Origin: Gnetum montanum
Lineage: Eukaryota; Streptophyta; Gnetopsida; Gnetales; Gnetaceae
DNA length: 64,000 nt
Direction of reading: 5' to 3'
Assembly: GCA_015680685.1 (NCBI GenBank)
Contig: MNCI01003306.1
Location: 530,507 to 594,506, forward strand
The notes below the pieces were generated by a model. That model made no database searches and was not told the DNA's origin. It saw nothing but the letters and a program-made list of their open reading frames with translations. The position numbers were made by a program, and so were the translations under genes. Shown in pieces: positions 22,750 to 32,949 of the stretch. Positions within the stretch are counted from its first letter, which is position 1; each line of letters starts with the position of its first letter.

Positions 22750-25588
22750 TCAAATACTTTGAATAAAACATTTAGATGAATACATGCCAATATTGGCAGC
22801 CGGGACAACAGAGGACCAGTTTACCCTCCCAGAAACATCTGCACCAGGTCCCCTATTCTCATACTCTCCAAAGTACAGAGTCTGCAGAGCAAAATCTCCA
22901 TCCCAGGGCGTCCATCCCTTTGGATCTATGATCTTTCCCAGGTATGAATTCATGAAGATTGCTCTTGAATACATCTTCCATGGCCGACCCAGAAAAACTC
23001 TAAAAGCACTTTGGTTAGCATTGAAGCCCTGAATAAATGTCTCAGTTGCATCAATGGTGCAGTTCTTGAAAGTCAATCCTGTAGTCTGAGCAGGATCTGT
23101 TCGGCCATGAGCCGTGATTGGAAATTTTGTGCTTGTGGGAGGATTCTCTTGACGAGGCCTCACAAAAATCGAGCAATTCTCAAATATTGCAGCTGCATTT
23201 CCAAATATGAAATCCACATTCCCTTCAATTCGGCAGTTTCTGTAGTACTGGCGTAGACTGTGAGCATACACAGTATCCTGATTTCCAAGCATTGCACAGT
23301 CATAGAATGCTGCAAGATCCCCATTTACTCTCAAGGCTACTGCCTGTGTAGTGGGTGGACCTGCTGTGTTTTCAAATGCAATGTTCCGTGCTATAAAACC
23401 ATCTGCATTCACAGCTGCACAAACAGAAAAACATTTTGAAAGCTGTTAAAATGATGCTCAAAATTGACCTGGTTCAGAATAAAAAACCTGTTGCCACTGA
23501 TAAAACTGCTAACAGACAAAAGAATGTTGCCACTGATAAAACTGCTAACAGAGTCTTTGTTCCAGTTTTATAGACTGACATCCTCCAGGAATCACATAAG
23601 AATCTCAAAAGATCCTGCACTTTCTTTAAAAATGACATACTGCATCTGACCATCTGTTACCTAAGGTGGCCAGCCTATTTCAAAATTCAAAGTTTCAGAC
23701 CAAGAAAATCGTGCATCATTTAATTGCTTTGACCACTGGCTAAATCAGAAGCATACGACTGAATCACAATGCCAGATAGGAAAGAAAATTAAAAACTAAG
23801 GTAGGTTTGTGAAGTGCAATTCCTTTTCATGGAGACCTGTAATTTGTAAATCACAAATCTAACGAAGCACCTCAACAGCACATCCATCTTGATGCATTCC
23901 ATGAACCCTAAACAGAAACATAGCATCCAGATAACAACAATACACAATGCAAGTATTAGATACTGCAGTGGAATTCTTGGGTAAAAGGTCAAAGAAACTC
24001 ACCAAAAGTTGCAGAATTATAAGTGCTGACATTTCCTGGGATCTGGGGTACCTTCAGAGATCCTGTAATGACAGTCTTGTCCATGCCATCCCCAATCATC
24101 ATTATGTTATCTCTGCCAGGAGGGATCCGGACAATCTCCTCGTACACACCTTGCTTGACATGGATAACAAATCTTTTCTTAGAATTATGAGGAGCCCTGT
24201 TCACAGCTGCTTGTATAGTCACAGAGGGATTATCCTTGGACACAACCACATCAACTTTCAATTCAGCATCAAACTGAAAATTAGCAGGATCCCAAGTTCC
24301 AAACCCAGAACTGCAAGGCAGCTTGTAATCAGACCCAGATCTCTCTGTGACTGGAGGTTTCCACAGAGCCATGTTGCTACCATATACATCCAAAGCATCA
24401 ACCATGCTCAGAGCATTGCTCGTGATGTTCATTGCAATTATAGTAGAGTTCACAACCTTCAGCACCTGGAAATTCACCGAATAGCAATTAATTTTTATTT
24501 CTCAGTTCTACTACGAACTCCCTTATGCAAGATTTCTCATGAAAAACTAACCTGATGCAAATATACAGGTAACAATCCCAAATCAGACATATCTAAACAT
24601 GGGAAAACCTATGAACAGAACTTGACGATAAAATAGCAGGCTATTATTTCAATCCTCTGAAGGTTTATGGCATTTATTTATTTAAATCTAACATTATAGA
24701 TCCAGAGCATCTGCTACTTCTACAGAGATTGATAATCCTTGATCAATATTGTTGCCATGGAAATCAACTGAAAGTAAGCAGTATATATACATATACCAAA
24801 GCTGAAACTCATGACAGACAAATGCAAAGCAGAAAGTGATAGAAATAGAATTCAGACTTTTGAAGTGTTGACGAGATCCCACCAATGATTGATAGGTAGG
24901 TAGCATATCCATAAATCATGATCCATTGTTATATTCCTTTGGGATCAAATTGTCAATAACTTGGCATGAGACATTTCCCTTTTTCTCCTTTCCCTAATCC
25001 CTTTCCAAAACTTCTATAGTTTTCAAGCCCACAAAGATTTTTCTCTATTGCAGTAACTGGAGACATCAAATTGATACAAACGATTGATTATGAGAAAGAG
25101 CAAGGCAGCGGATCCTAGTGTACCTGTGCATTCTGAGGGGCATATCTGAGAGAAGCGCTGCAGCCATAGAACCAATTTACTGAAGCACTGAGCCAAGCCT
25201 GAGCATCCTTAACTCGCTTTTTAATCTGAGCATGCTCGAGTCTCCTAAGGTACCTCTGAGATATAACCAGGCCTTCCGTGCAAGCACTGACAGAGCTTGT
25301 GACATTTGGGTAGTTCTGAAATACCCTCATCATGGTGGAAAAATCCTTGTAATTTTCTTCGATTCGCTGAATGGAGAGCTTGATTGAAGCCCAAATGATT
25401 TCTTGAGCTCCTGCATTTTCTGCAACTTTGGCTTGACGCAGAGAATCTGTGCACAGTTCTGGGAACTGGGCTGCTTGGCAAGCCAGTCGGATGTTTTCCT
25501 GAGCGCCATTGCTGCGTTCTGGTAATGAGAAGAGCAGCAGAAATTGCATGGAAGTGACAGTAACGGTGAAAGTCTTGGACGGCAGCAT
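22750..25588 (-). CDS. Pectin methylesterase with PMEI pro-domain (copy 2)
   Basis: Tandem paralogue of PME1 with the same structure. Exons are 25588-25124, 24465-24003 and 23414-22750, with introns of 658 and 588 nt and donors GTACAC and GTGAGT. The product is 530 residues. Exon 2 is exactly 463 nt in both copies. The start MLPSKTFTVTVTSMQFLLLF is signal-like. The PMEI-like domain has LACQAAQFPELC and VSACTEGLV. The catalytic domain keeps QAVALR, GNQDTVYAHS (Asp356), VDFIFGNAAAIF (Asp377) and FLGRPWK. As in PME1, no RRLL-type processing site is visible and DGSG is replaced by SKDNPS. The protein should act on wall pectin after secretion. A TATA-like TTTATA lies about 75 bp before the ATG, in a segment homologous to an acceptor-like CTTTACAG upstream of PME1, so its role is open. 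Confidence 0.93.
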
Positions 25589-25699
25589 ATTGCCAAACTG
25601 TGTTGGTGTGCAGTTGTTTTCTTTCTTGAAGCGGCCACCTATAAATCCAGAACCGTTGGATAATTATAAGTAAAGTTGCCCATTACAGAAAAAGGGACT

Positions 25700-26189
25700 T
25701 GTTATGGGTATTGATGGGGTTCCTTCCAAACATTACAAGTTGTGTGTCCCACAACATTTTTACTTCCCATGATATTTTTTGTATTTGAAACCCTGAATTG
25801 AAGGGATTGACTTGGTCTCTGTGAAGGAGTTTGAGATGAAGTGCTATACTAACTCTGATTCATTTTAGGAAATTGAAATGTATCCTGATTTTATGGCAGA
25901 CTTTCAAATGGTTCGTTGAAAATTGAAGTGGAGGTGCCGGCACTTTCCTCAAATTTTCCATGCAATTAGGTACATGACTTGTCCGGCTGTTATTTTTTCG
26001 AGGTTGTTATTGGTTGCAGCTCCTATTGGCTCGTTTTTCCATGTTTGTTTAATAGGTTGACTGTTCTTGTGGTCAGATTTTGACCAGCCTAGGTCATTTT
26101 ATAGATTTGTGTGGTTTTGTGCAGTTTCTTAAGGGTAAATCACAAGATACATATTTTTTTTGGGGGTTCTTTCACATTTCACTTGAGGA
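25700..26189. other. PME2 5' flank and spacer
   Basis: No gene or clear repeat was recognised. Confidence 0.4.
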
Positions 26190-26279
26190 TGGGGTGGGTT
26201 GTGGGGTGGTGGTGGGGTGGTGGAGGTTGGGGGGTTGGGTTGGGGGAGGAGGTTGGGGGGTTGGGTTGGGGGAGGGCCC
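26190..26279 (+). repeat. G-rich low-complexity tract
   Basis: Many GGG to GGGGGG runs separated by one to three T/A; a unit AGGTTGGGGGGTTGGGTTGG is repeated near 26224 and 26250. The plus strand could form G-quadruplexes. It directly adjoins the 3' end of SINE copy 3. Confidence 0.75.
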
Positions 26280-26392
26280 CAAGATATATAGTCCAATTAG
26301 AACTTTATATAACTCACCATTGCCTACCGGAATCAAACCTATGACTTAGAGCTTCCAAATCAAGTGTCTTACTATTTGGCTAACACCTCATT
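26279..26392 (-). mobile_element. tRNA-derived SINE, copy 3
   Basis: On the minus strand the order is GAGGTGTTAGCCAAATAGT (degenerate A box), AGGTTTGATTCC (good B box, about 26329-26340), then GAGTTATATAAAGTTCTAATTG and CTTGGGG. The order matches copies 1 and 4. Its 3' end runs into the G-rich tract. Confidence 0.65.
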
Positions 26393-26934
26393 GTTATTAT
26401 TAAAATAAATATGACAATATATAACTACATTCTAATTATCATAGTCTTTTTTTAAAAGGTAAGATGATAATTAGAAATATGCCTAGAACAATACCTTGGA
26501 CTAGCCTAGGATGTTGATATCGAGTTTTGAATTCAATACCTTTTCGTGCAAAGCAATGTAATGTAATAAATTGGCCAATGGCCCATGCTAGAATAAAATG
26601 GGCTAAACTAGATGAGTTCTCTTTTAACATTAACCTTTGTTAAGAGCTAAACAAATGTTTAAGTCTTTATTGGATAATTGGCTACCATATTATACTACTA
26701 CATGCTGACACTAATCTAATGTTCTATGACATTGCATTTAGCCAACAAGAGCAAAACTCAAATAGTAAAGCTTTTTACTTTTTATGTAATATGTTGTGAA
26801 TTTGAGACAATCATATTCAACTTAAGTTATTTCGAAAGAATTGTGCTTGCCTATATAGGTTATGTTGAAATTGAAACTATGATAATATATGCATTTGTTC
26901 ATACAACCAACATGATAATATATACTAGGACATT
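26393..26934. other. Spacer with possible further SINE-like remnants
   Basis: AT-rich. Two places (minus strand near 26500-26610, plus strand near 26750-26820) have weak A/B-box-like spacing around GGTATTGAATTC and GTTGTGAATTTGAG. These are too weak to annotate as elements. Confidence 0.3.
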
Positions 26935-27500
26935 ACTTTTATTAAATTAGATTATGCTAAAGCTTATGATAGGATTCAATAGAATTTTATTACTTTTTGT
27001 CCTTGTAAATTAGGATCTAGTGATTATTTTATTTATCTTGTTTATACCCTACTTATTGATGCTAATGGTCAAGTTGCTACAAAATTTAAATCAAGTTTTT
27101 CCTTTTCCCTTCAGTTGTCAATTTGTCAAGGTTATCCTCTATCTTATAATATTTTTTTATTGTATTAGACTTTTTTTCGAGTAATTTGCATTATGATTGT
27201 TGGAACCTCAAAATAATTGTAATATAGGTTCACCCCAAGATACTTCAATTAGAACTTTATAACTCAATATTACCCACCAAAATTGAACCTATGACTTAGA
27301 GTTTTCAAATCAAGAGTCTTATCACTAGGCTAACACCTTATTACAAGGGACTATCATTAAGAGAATTTCAATTAATGAACAAGGTACACAACTACTTAAC
27401 ATTCACTTTGCATATGATTCTTTTTTTTATGATTAACAATTCTATGCAACATATCAATATTCTATGAACTAGAGTGGAGAATTACTACATGGTATTTGCC
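26935..27500 (+). pseudogene. LINE relic, 5' part (split)
   Basis: Decayed LINE reverse transcriptase. One frame gives KLDYAKAYDRIQ at about 26945, then ICQGYPLSYN at about 27120. After the SINE insertion (27199-27343) it continues with EQGTQLLNIHFAYDSFF, where FAYD replaces the catalytic FADD. The motif order and spacing match the intact LINE at 1-2709. It breaks at about 27500, where element G begins, and resumes at 30524. Confidence 0.75.
27199..27343 (-). mobile_element. tRNA-derived SINE, copy 4, inside LINE relic
   Basis: Minus strand: TAGCCTAGTG (A box, 27323-27332), AGGTTCAATTTTGG (B box, about 27288-27300), GAGTTATAAAGTTCTAATTG, CTTGGGGTGAACCTATATTA, then TTGAGGTTCCAACA. It separates the LINE motifs for RQGxP and FADD, so it inserted into the LINE. 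No clear target duplication was found. Confidence 0.7.
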
Positions 27501-27519
27501 TTTGTATTAATCAACAAAC

Positions 27520-29400
27520 ATCTACCATACATTACAATTAGCTGCCACCTCCACTGCCTACACAAGAAGCAACATCAAAGGCCTACACAACCATTGAGCA
27601 CTTGCACAAAATCCAAGAGCAACTCTTGTGGCAGCAGGAGTAGTGTATAGGGATGAGTAATGTGGACCCATTTATGTATTAATTAGAGATGAGTCATCTT
27701 AATGAGGTGGTTCGAACAATCAGCCAGATGGAAAGGGGTGGGCCAATATTCTCTACCCAATGGAAGTAGTTGCTTGTGAGGTCTAATCCCAATGCTCGAG
27801 AGGTGACAATGTCATTATCACAACACCATTTATTCCCAGAAATTTCTGGGAATGTTTCCTCCTTCTTGGTGTGTTTGGAGAAAGGTGAAAGGGCCACTGT
27901 ACTGGTGATGCAGCACTAAGGATAGGAGATTGCAAATAAAGTAGTTGCTGACTGCATCACCAAAGCACTTAATGCACTTACGGTGTCTATACCAGATGTA
28001 TCTACACTTCGAGATGTGTAGACATTCGCAAGCACAGTTAGCGAAAAATTGAATGCAGCCTAGCATGATGAATTGCTGGATCGACTGGTAGGGACTAAGC
28101 AATTGATTCTGGACATCTTTGATTTTGCAAATAACATCACTGCAACTTAGTCAAAGCTACTGGAAGCAAGGGGAAAATGCATCATCTTGGAGGGGCACTC
28201 AAGCATAGAATCAATGCTTGGCCACGAAGGTTATCGAATTACATGCCTATCTTGCTAATCCTGCACTCCTTAGCCCGACAATAACTTGAGATGAAGCTTT
28301 CCAATAGCTTCAAGAATGATTCAGGAAGGTTGAGAAGGAAGCGATGACAACCATCTTCAACCAGTCTATAGTAGAAGTAAAGATATATTCAGTTCAGAAG
28401 GATTTGGTTCAGATGCGCCAGGAGAATGAAGCACTAACTGCAAAAAATCATCGCCTGCACAATGTTGATGTCCAAAAAGAACAAATGTAGGAATTCATTC
28501 ATCAACAGCAAGTTCAACTAGCTAGGTTGAATATTAAATTAAGAAAATTGGCCACAAAAAATCAAAATCTATTTATGGAATAATTTTATGCTTTACACCA
28601 GAAGTTTGCTATTAAGATTGCCACCTGGAAAAATGAAGCTTTCAAGTTTGAAAAAGTTAAAAATCACTATAGAGACCAAGTTGGCTTGCAAAAGGAAGTA
28701 AATGAGAAGCACATCTAAATGGTAAAGGCAAAAGTAAATGAAGCTCTCCAGTAACTTCAACAAGGAAGAGAAGTATGACAGCCCATCATTAATGGGATTA
28801 ATGGCTACAACAAAGTAGAGATCTGTCTAAAGGAGTTGTAGATAGAAAAGATGATAGAATACATGGAGTTGGCCAATCTTTGCTATGCGAACCTGGTAAT
28901 GCTAACTGTCAGATGACTATGATCAAAGTTGGAAAATCAAATGGCTAGCTCGTATTTCCCATTCAAGGCAAAGTTCAAACACCATAAAGACACCAAGTAG
29001 AAGCTTAAGACTACAAATGCTAAACTTGAAGTTCTTAGAGCACGATTCACAAATCAATGATCAACTACTGAGAACTTGGCCAAAAGAATGAATGATTAGC
29101 AAGAGCTGAAGGATGCAGTTAGAGCATTTGACATTGAACACAAACAATTCACTGCCTAGTTTATCAACACAAAGGAGCTCTTTCCAATAATCCCATGTTC
29201 CTAGGATGTGCCTGTTCCGACCCACATTGGCAAAGCTGCATGGATGGTGCACGATCTTAGAAGTAAGGAGGAAAAAATGAAAGCATTGCTAGATCCTTTT
29301 TGCCTCCCACCAGAAGTTGCAGTAGCAATGGGACAACCACAGCTACCTCGACTAGCACACTTGCTTGAAGCTGGTGAAGGTCCCTCAGAACCTTAGGAGC
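27520..29400 (+). pseudogene. Element G coiled-coil ORF, C-terminal half
   Basis: Degenerate frame with Gln/Lys/Glu-rich heptad-like sequence in sense with the LTR. The best preserved open part is 29208-29396: VPTHIGKAAWMVHDLRSKEE then PFCLPPEVAVAMGQPQLPRL. Co-linear with D 61250-62960 and the reverse of F 33020-34750. No function is known. Several in-frame stops. Confidence 0.6.
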
Positions 29401-29665
29401 CACCACCTCCTAGGATTGTCTGATCTTCTTCTCCAACTTCATGCCATTAGAGGACATGCTATCCTAGTTTGAACAATCACATCATGGTGTTCAATTTTGT
29501 GTCATGAACACCATAATTTTTGTAATGTGTTGATGCATACACTCAGGCACTTCGTTTTTGTCAAGTTAGTCTATTTTGTTTTGTTGAAGGGTAAGTCAAT
29601 GATCCCATACCTTCCTCATTTTGTAAAAGAACTTGAGGGTGAGTCTTTATTCAGTCGTGGGGGTA

Positions 29666-30523
29666 TGATGAATTGCTTTTTTTAGCTGTGTCGACGAGGC
29701 CTCGTAGATGCAGCCTCATCAATGAGGCCCCATCGATGCATCATTTCATGCATCAACAAGGCCTCATCAATGTAGCATATACTTTTTGGCTATAAATACA
29801 CATCCACTAGCTGCATTTATGGTAATTAGATTTTAGTAGTAGCTGAGCTCTTGCAGTTTGTTTATTTGAAAGTTAGAATATTTCTCTTGAGTGCCCATAG
29901 CAGGAGTCATTGAGTGTACAAATCTTTATTCAAGCATTGTTGTACCTAAGCATGACATTGTGTGCAGCAATAAAGACAAGATTTTTGTATACCTTGCAAC
30001 ATTTAGATAGATTAAATATTTGATTTATGCATTTAATGTTTTCAATCAGATATTTAACATTTTCCAGTAATTAAGCTAATTAAGATAATTAAGCAAGATA
30101 AGTTAGATAGATTAAATACATAAGTATGATCACTTTGAGTGTAACATGCATTTGCTTGGTACACCCAGTAGTGGATACGTGGGTTCAAGACGTGTACAAA
30201 ATGTGGGACCAGATACTTATGTTAGGATGAGCTAGAGACTAATATGTTAGTTACATTGAATTAGCCATTAAATTACCTTGTCTTTCTCTCTTAAGCACCA
30301 AGACTATAAAACATAAAACTATAACAATCATATGCCTCAATTACACTTAACCATACAATGTGCTTCACAAGTGTAACTGGGAAGACAATGAATGACCTTA
30401 GGGCAAGGTTTATGGCCTAAAAGACTAGTGTACTAAAAGCTATAAAGTCCATAAAATTCGACTGGATTGCGCATGAATGCTTTGTGATTCGTATGATTGG
30501 GCGTAGGGGTACCTCACTCATCA
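29666..30523 (+). repeat. 3' LTR of element G
   Basis: 858 bp, TGATGAATTGC..CTCACTCATCA, preceded by a polypurine tract. U3 has repeated GCCTCATCAATGAGGCC-like palindromes (29695-29775). CTATAAATACACATC near 29790 is the TATA box; GCAATAAAGACAAGA near 29970 is the usual R/U5 landmark. Confidence 0.85.
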
Positions 30524-31930
30524 CATTATAATAGTCATATTGATAAGTGGATTACTCTTAAGCCTTGGAAAATATCAAAAAAATGTTTTCAAAATTTTAG
30601 AAATACCTTTTTCTTTTGAGCCTAATTTGAATATTTTGTGCAATTACATAGTTAAAAAAAATGAAAAAAAGCTCGAGAAATAGAAAGAAAAAAAGTTTAC
30701 CCTTGTTAACAAAGTTTTAGTTATTACTCCAACTATTAGGCTTTCTTAAAATATTCTTATGATAGAATTGATCAAATTATCTGTTAATTTCATTGGTTTG
30801 ATAAGCAACAACGAAAATGCTTTTCTAGAGTTACTTAGGATATTTGCACTAGTAGCAAGAAAGATAAAGGACTTGGACTTATTAACTATCATAACTAGGG
30901 TGTTTCTCTCTAAGCAACATAGATTGTAAAATGCATTAATGAAGATAATGTTTGGATGCTACTTTTAAGAAACATACTTATGCAAGAAAAACTTGAAAAT
31001 GATAACAATTGGTCTTTTAATAATTTTCTTCATTATCTTCTTTTTCCTCAGGTCATTTCTATCCTTAGTTCTCCAACTTTTAAACAAATTTAGAAGACAT
31101 GCAAGCTTCATAAGCATTAAAATTACAATCATATTATAGTTTTAGAAAATATGCTTAAGCAAGTTATACCATGATGACTTCCTTTTAATGAATGAGCTTG
31201 GGCTACTCATTTAGTTAGATTGTGTACCAGTTAAAGAAAATTTGGTATCATCTAGTTTTCTATCTATGTATGCATAATAGATGAGTTACATAGAAGCATG
31301 ATTCTATCCTCTATAGTCTAAATAGAAAGAGAAAAAATATTTTGAAAAAATTAATTTATGGTCTTGTAAATTTATTTAAAGTTAATAATAGTTCACATTA
31401 AGTTTTTCAAGATCTTGTTTGTAACGATAGCATATTTATTTTTCCTTTTAACACCAAAGTTGTATGCAAAATTATTATCAAGAATGATTTTATTCATAAT
31501 AAATTCAATAAAGCCTTGTGATTATCATTGCACTTTTGAATGAAAAAAATTGAAGATATTTAAAGAGTTTCTACCTTTCCAAAAATGCATATTTTTTATG
31601 GTGTTTTATTCTCCTCAAGGTCCATTAGCATCCATATTTAACATATGGAAATTATTTCTCCTCAATGTCCTCTTTGTAAAAGTGAAGCCTTATTTTCTCA
31701 TTTTTTTTTCTTTTTGAGTGTTCACTTACATAACATGCTTGGAAATAGACATTTAGAATTTGGAACAACTTTTAACCAAGCATCAATTGTATTATTCTTG
31801 ATGATCAACCTACTTTATCTACTTTCTTTCTTTGCATTTGGAAATGTCTTCCATTGCTTATTTTCTATTCTATTTGAAAGCTTTAATGTGTAGTTATTTT
31901 CCAATATCTTTAAAATTAAAATTGAGTTTT
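30524..31930 (+). pseudogene. LINE relic, 3' part
   Basis: Continuation of the LINE at 26935. DKQQRKCFSRVTWDI, then KDKGLGLINYHN at about 30860-30900, matches the region after the RT domain in the intact LINE (KGGLGLLNSYKQG). ISPQCPLCKSEALFSHFFFF at about 31650-31710 matches the zinc knuckle. Many stops. Confidence 0.75.
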
Positions 31931-31935
31931 ATTAC

Positions 31936-32804
31936 TGATGAGTGGCAAGGTATCCCAACACTCCACCATATAAGTCATGAGTGCATGCACGTGACTAGAT
32001 TGTAATCCGTGGATTGACCATGTAAGTATACTAGGAGTTGATAATCAATTCGTGATCATTATCTTCCCACTTTGAGTTATTGAAGTGCAAATGTATGGTT
32101 TAACTCTTAGTGAGACATGTGATATGTTGATTTTGGGCTCATAGTACTCTTATGTACAAACATAATGAGATGTGAAAATAAAGCCTAAGTCTAAATGATA
32201 ACATGAATGTAAATCTATTCTAGCTTATGATGATGAGCATTTATTCCTAGCTTTCCGTACATGTGTTGGGCTCATGTAACTGTTACTAGGATTACCAAGT
32301 GAGTTCACTACTGAACGAATTAAGTGAAACCATTGTTGGATTATCAGATAATTACACTTAATGCTCGAAACCAATCGTACTCATTCTGCCTTACTAATGA
32401 GCATGTAAAGTAAAGTACTTTGGAAATGTAACGAGTTAAGCTAAAGTAAACATGAAAATTAAACTAAGTAAGAAAATAACTAAGTGAAATAAAATAATTA
32501 AGTGGATGCTATAATGATGAAAAGCAATATTGATCTTTGTTGCCAATCATGAATTATGCCCAAGTACAATCCACTCAAATAAAGACTCAGTACAACTACT
32601 TAACACCACATTGTAGGCATTCACTCTATTGCTAACTACAAAAATAAATTGCAAGAGTTTTGCTAAGACTGGAATGAAACTATATGTTGCTAGTGTAACC
32701 AAGTGTCGAGATTTATAAGGCTGCACAACTCTCGATACATCATATCAATGATGATGTAGGATGACCCATGATATCATGCTTGACAAAAAAAAATGATTTT
32801 ATCA
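31936..32804 (-). repeat. 3' LTR of element F
   Basis: 869 bp. Plus-strand reading TGATGAGTGGCAAGG..GATTTTATCA. It shares the family landmarks with the other LTRs, including GGATTACCAAGTGAG-like and CAATCATGAATTATGCCC-like segments. Left flank ATTAC would be the target duplication; its partner is outside the window. Confidence 0.85.
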
Positions 32805-32949
32805 TATCCCCATGATTGATTGGAAACTCGTCCTAAAGTTAAAAAAAAAGAAGGAGAAAATTCCTTATAAAATTGGGAGGTATACTCAACTTGACATAAC
32901 TACTTATATACATAACTCTTAATGTTACATTATGATTTGAGTGGTGTTT

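Larger units (their letters stand above)
27500..30523 (+). mobile_element. Element G: 5'-truncated LTR retroelement with 3' LTR
   Basis: It begins abruptly in the middle of the coiled-coil ORF that elements D and F carry (its start corresponds to about 61250 in D). It runs through that ORF's C-terminal half to a polypurine tract AGTCGTGGGGGTA (29653-29665) and a full-length LTR (29666-30523). The 5' LTR, gag and first half of the ORF are missing. The LINE relic continues immediately after the LTR, so G sits inside the LINE. Confidence 0.75.

Noticed and set aside
26440-26820. Two further SINE-like sequences
   Set aside because: A and B boxes are too degenerate and there is no shared body with the four accepted copies.
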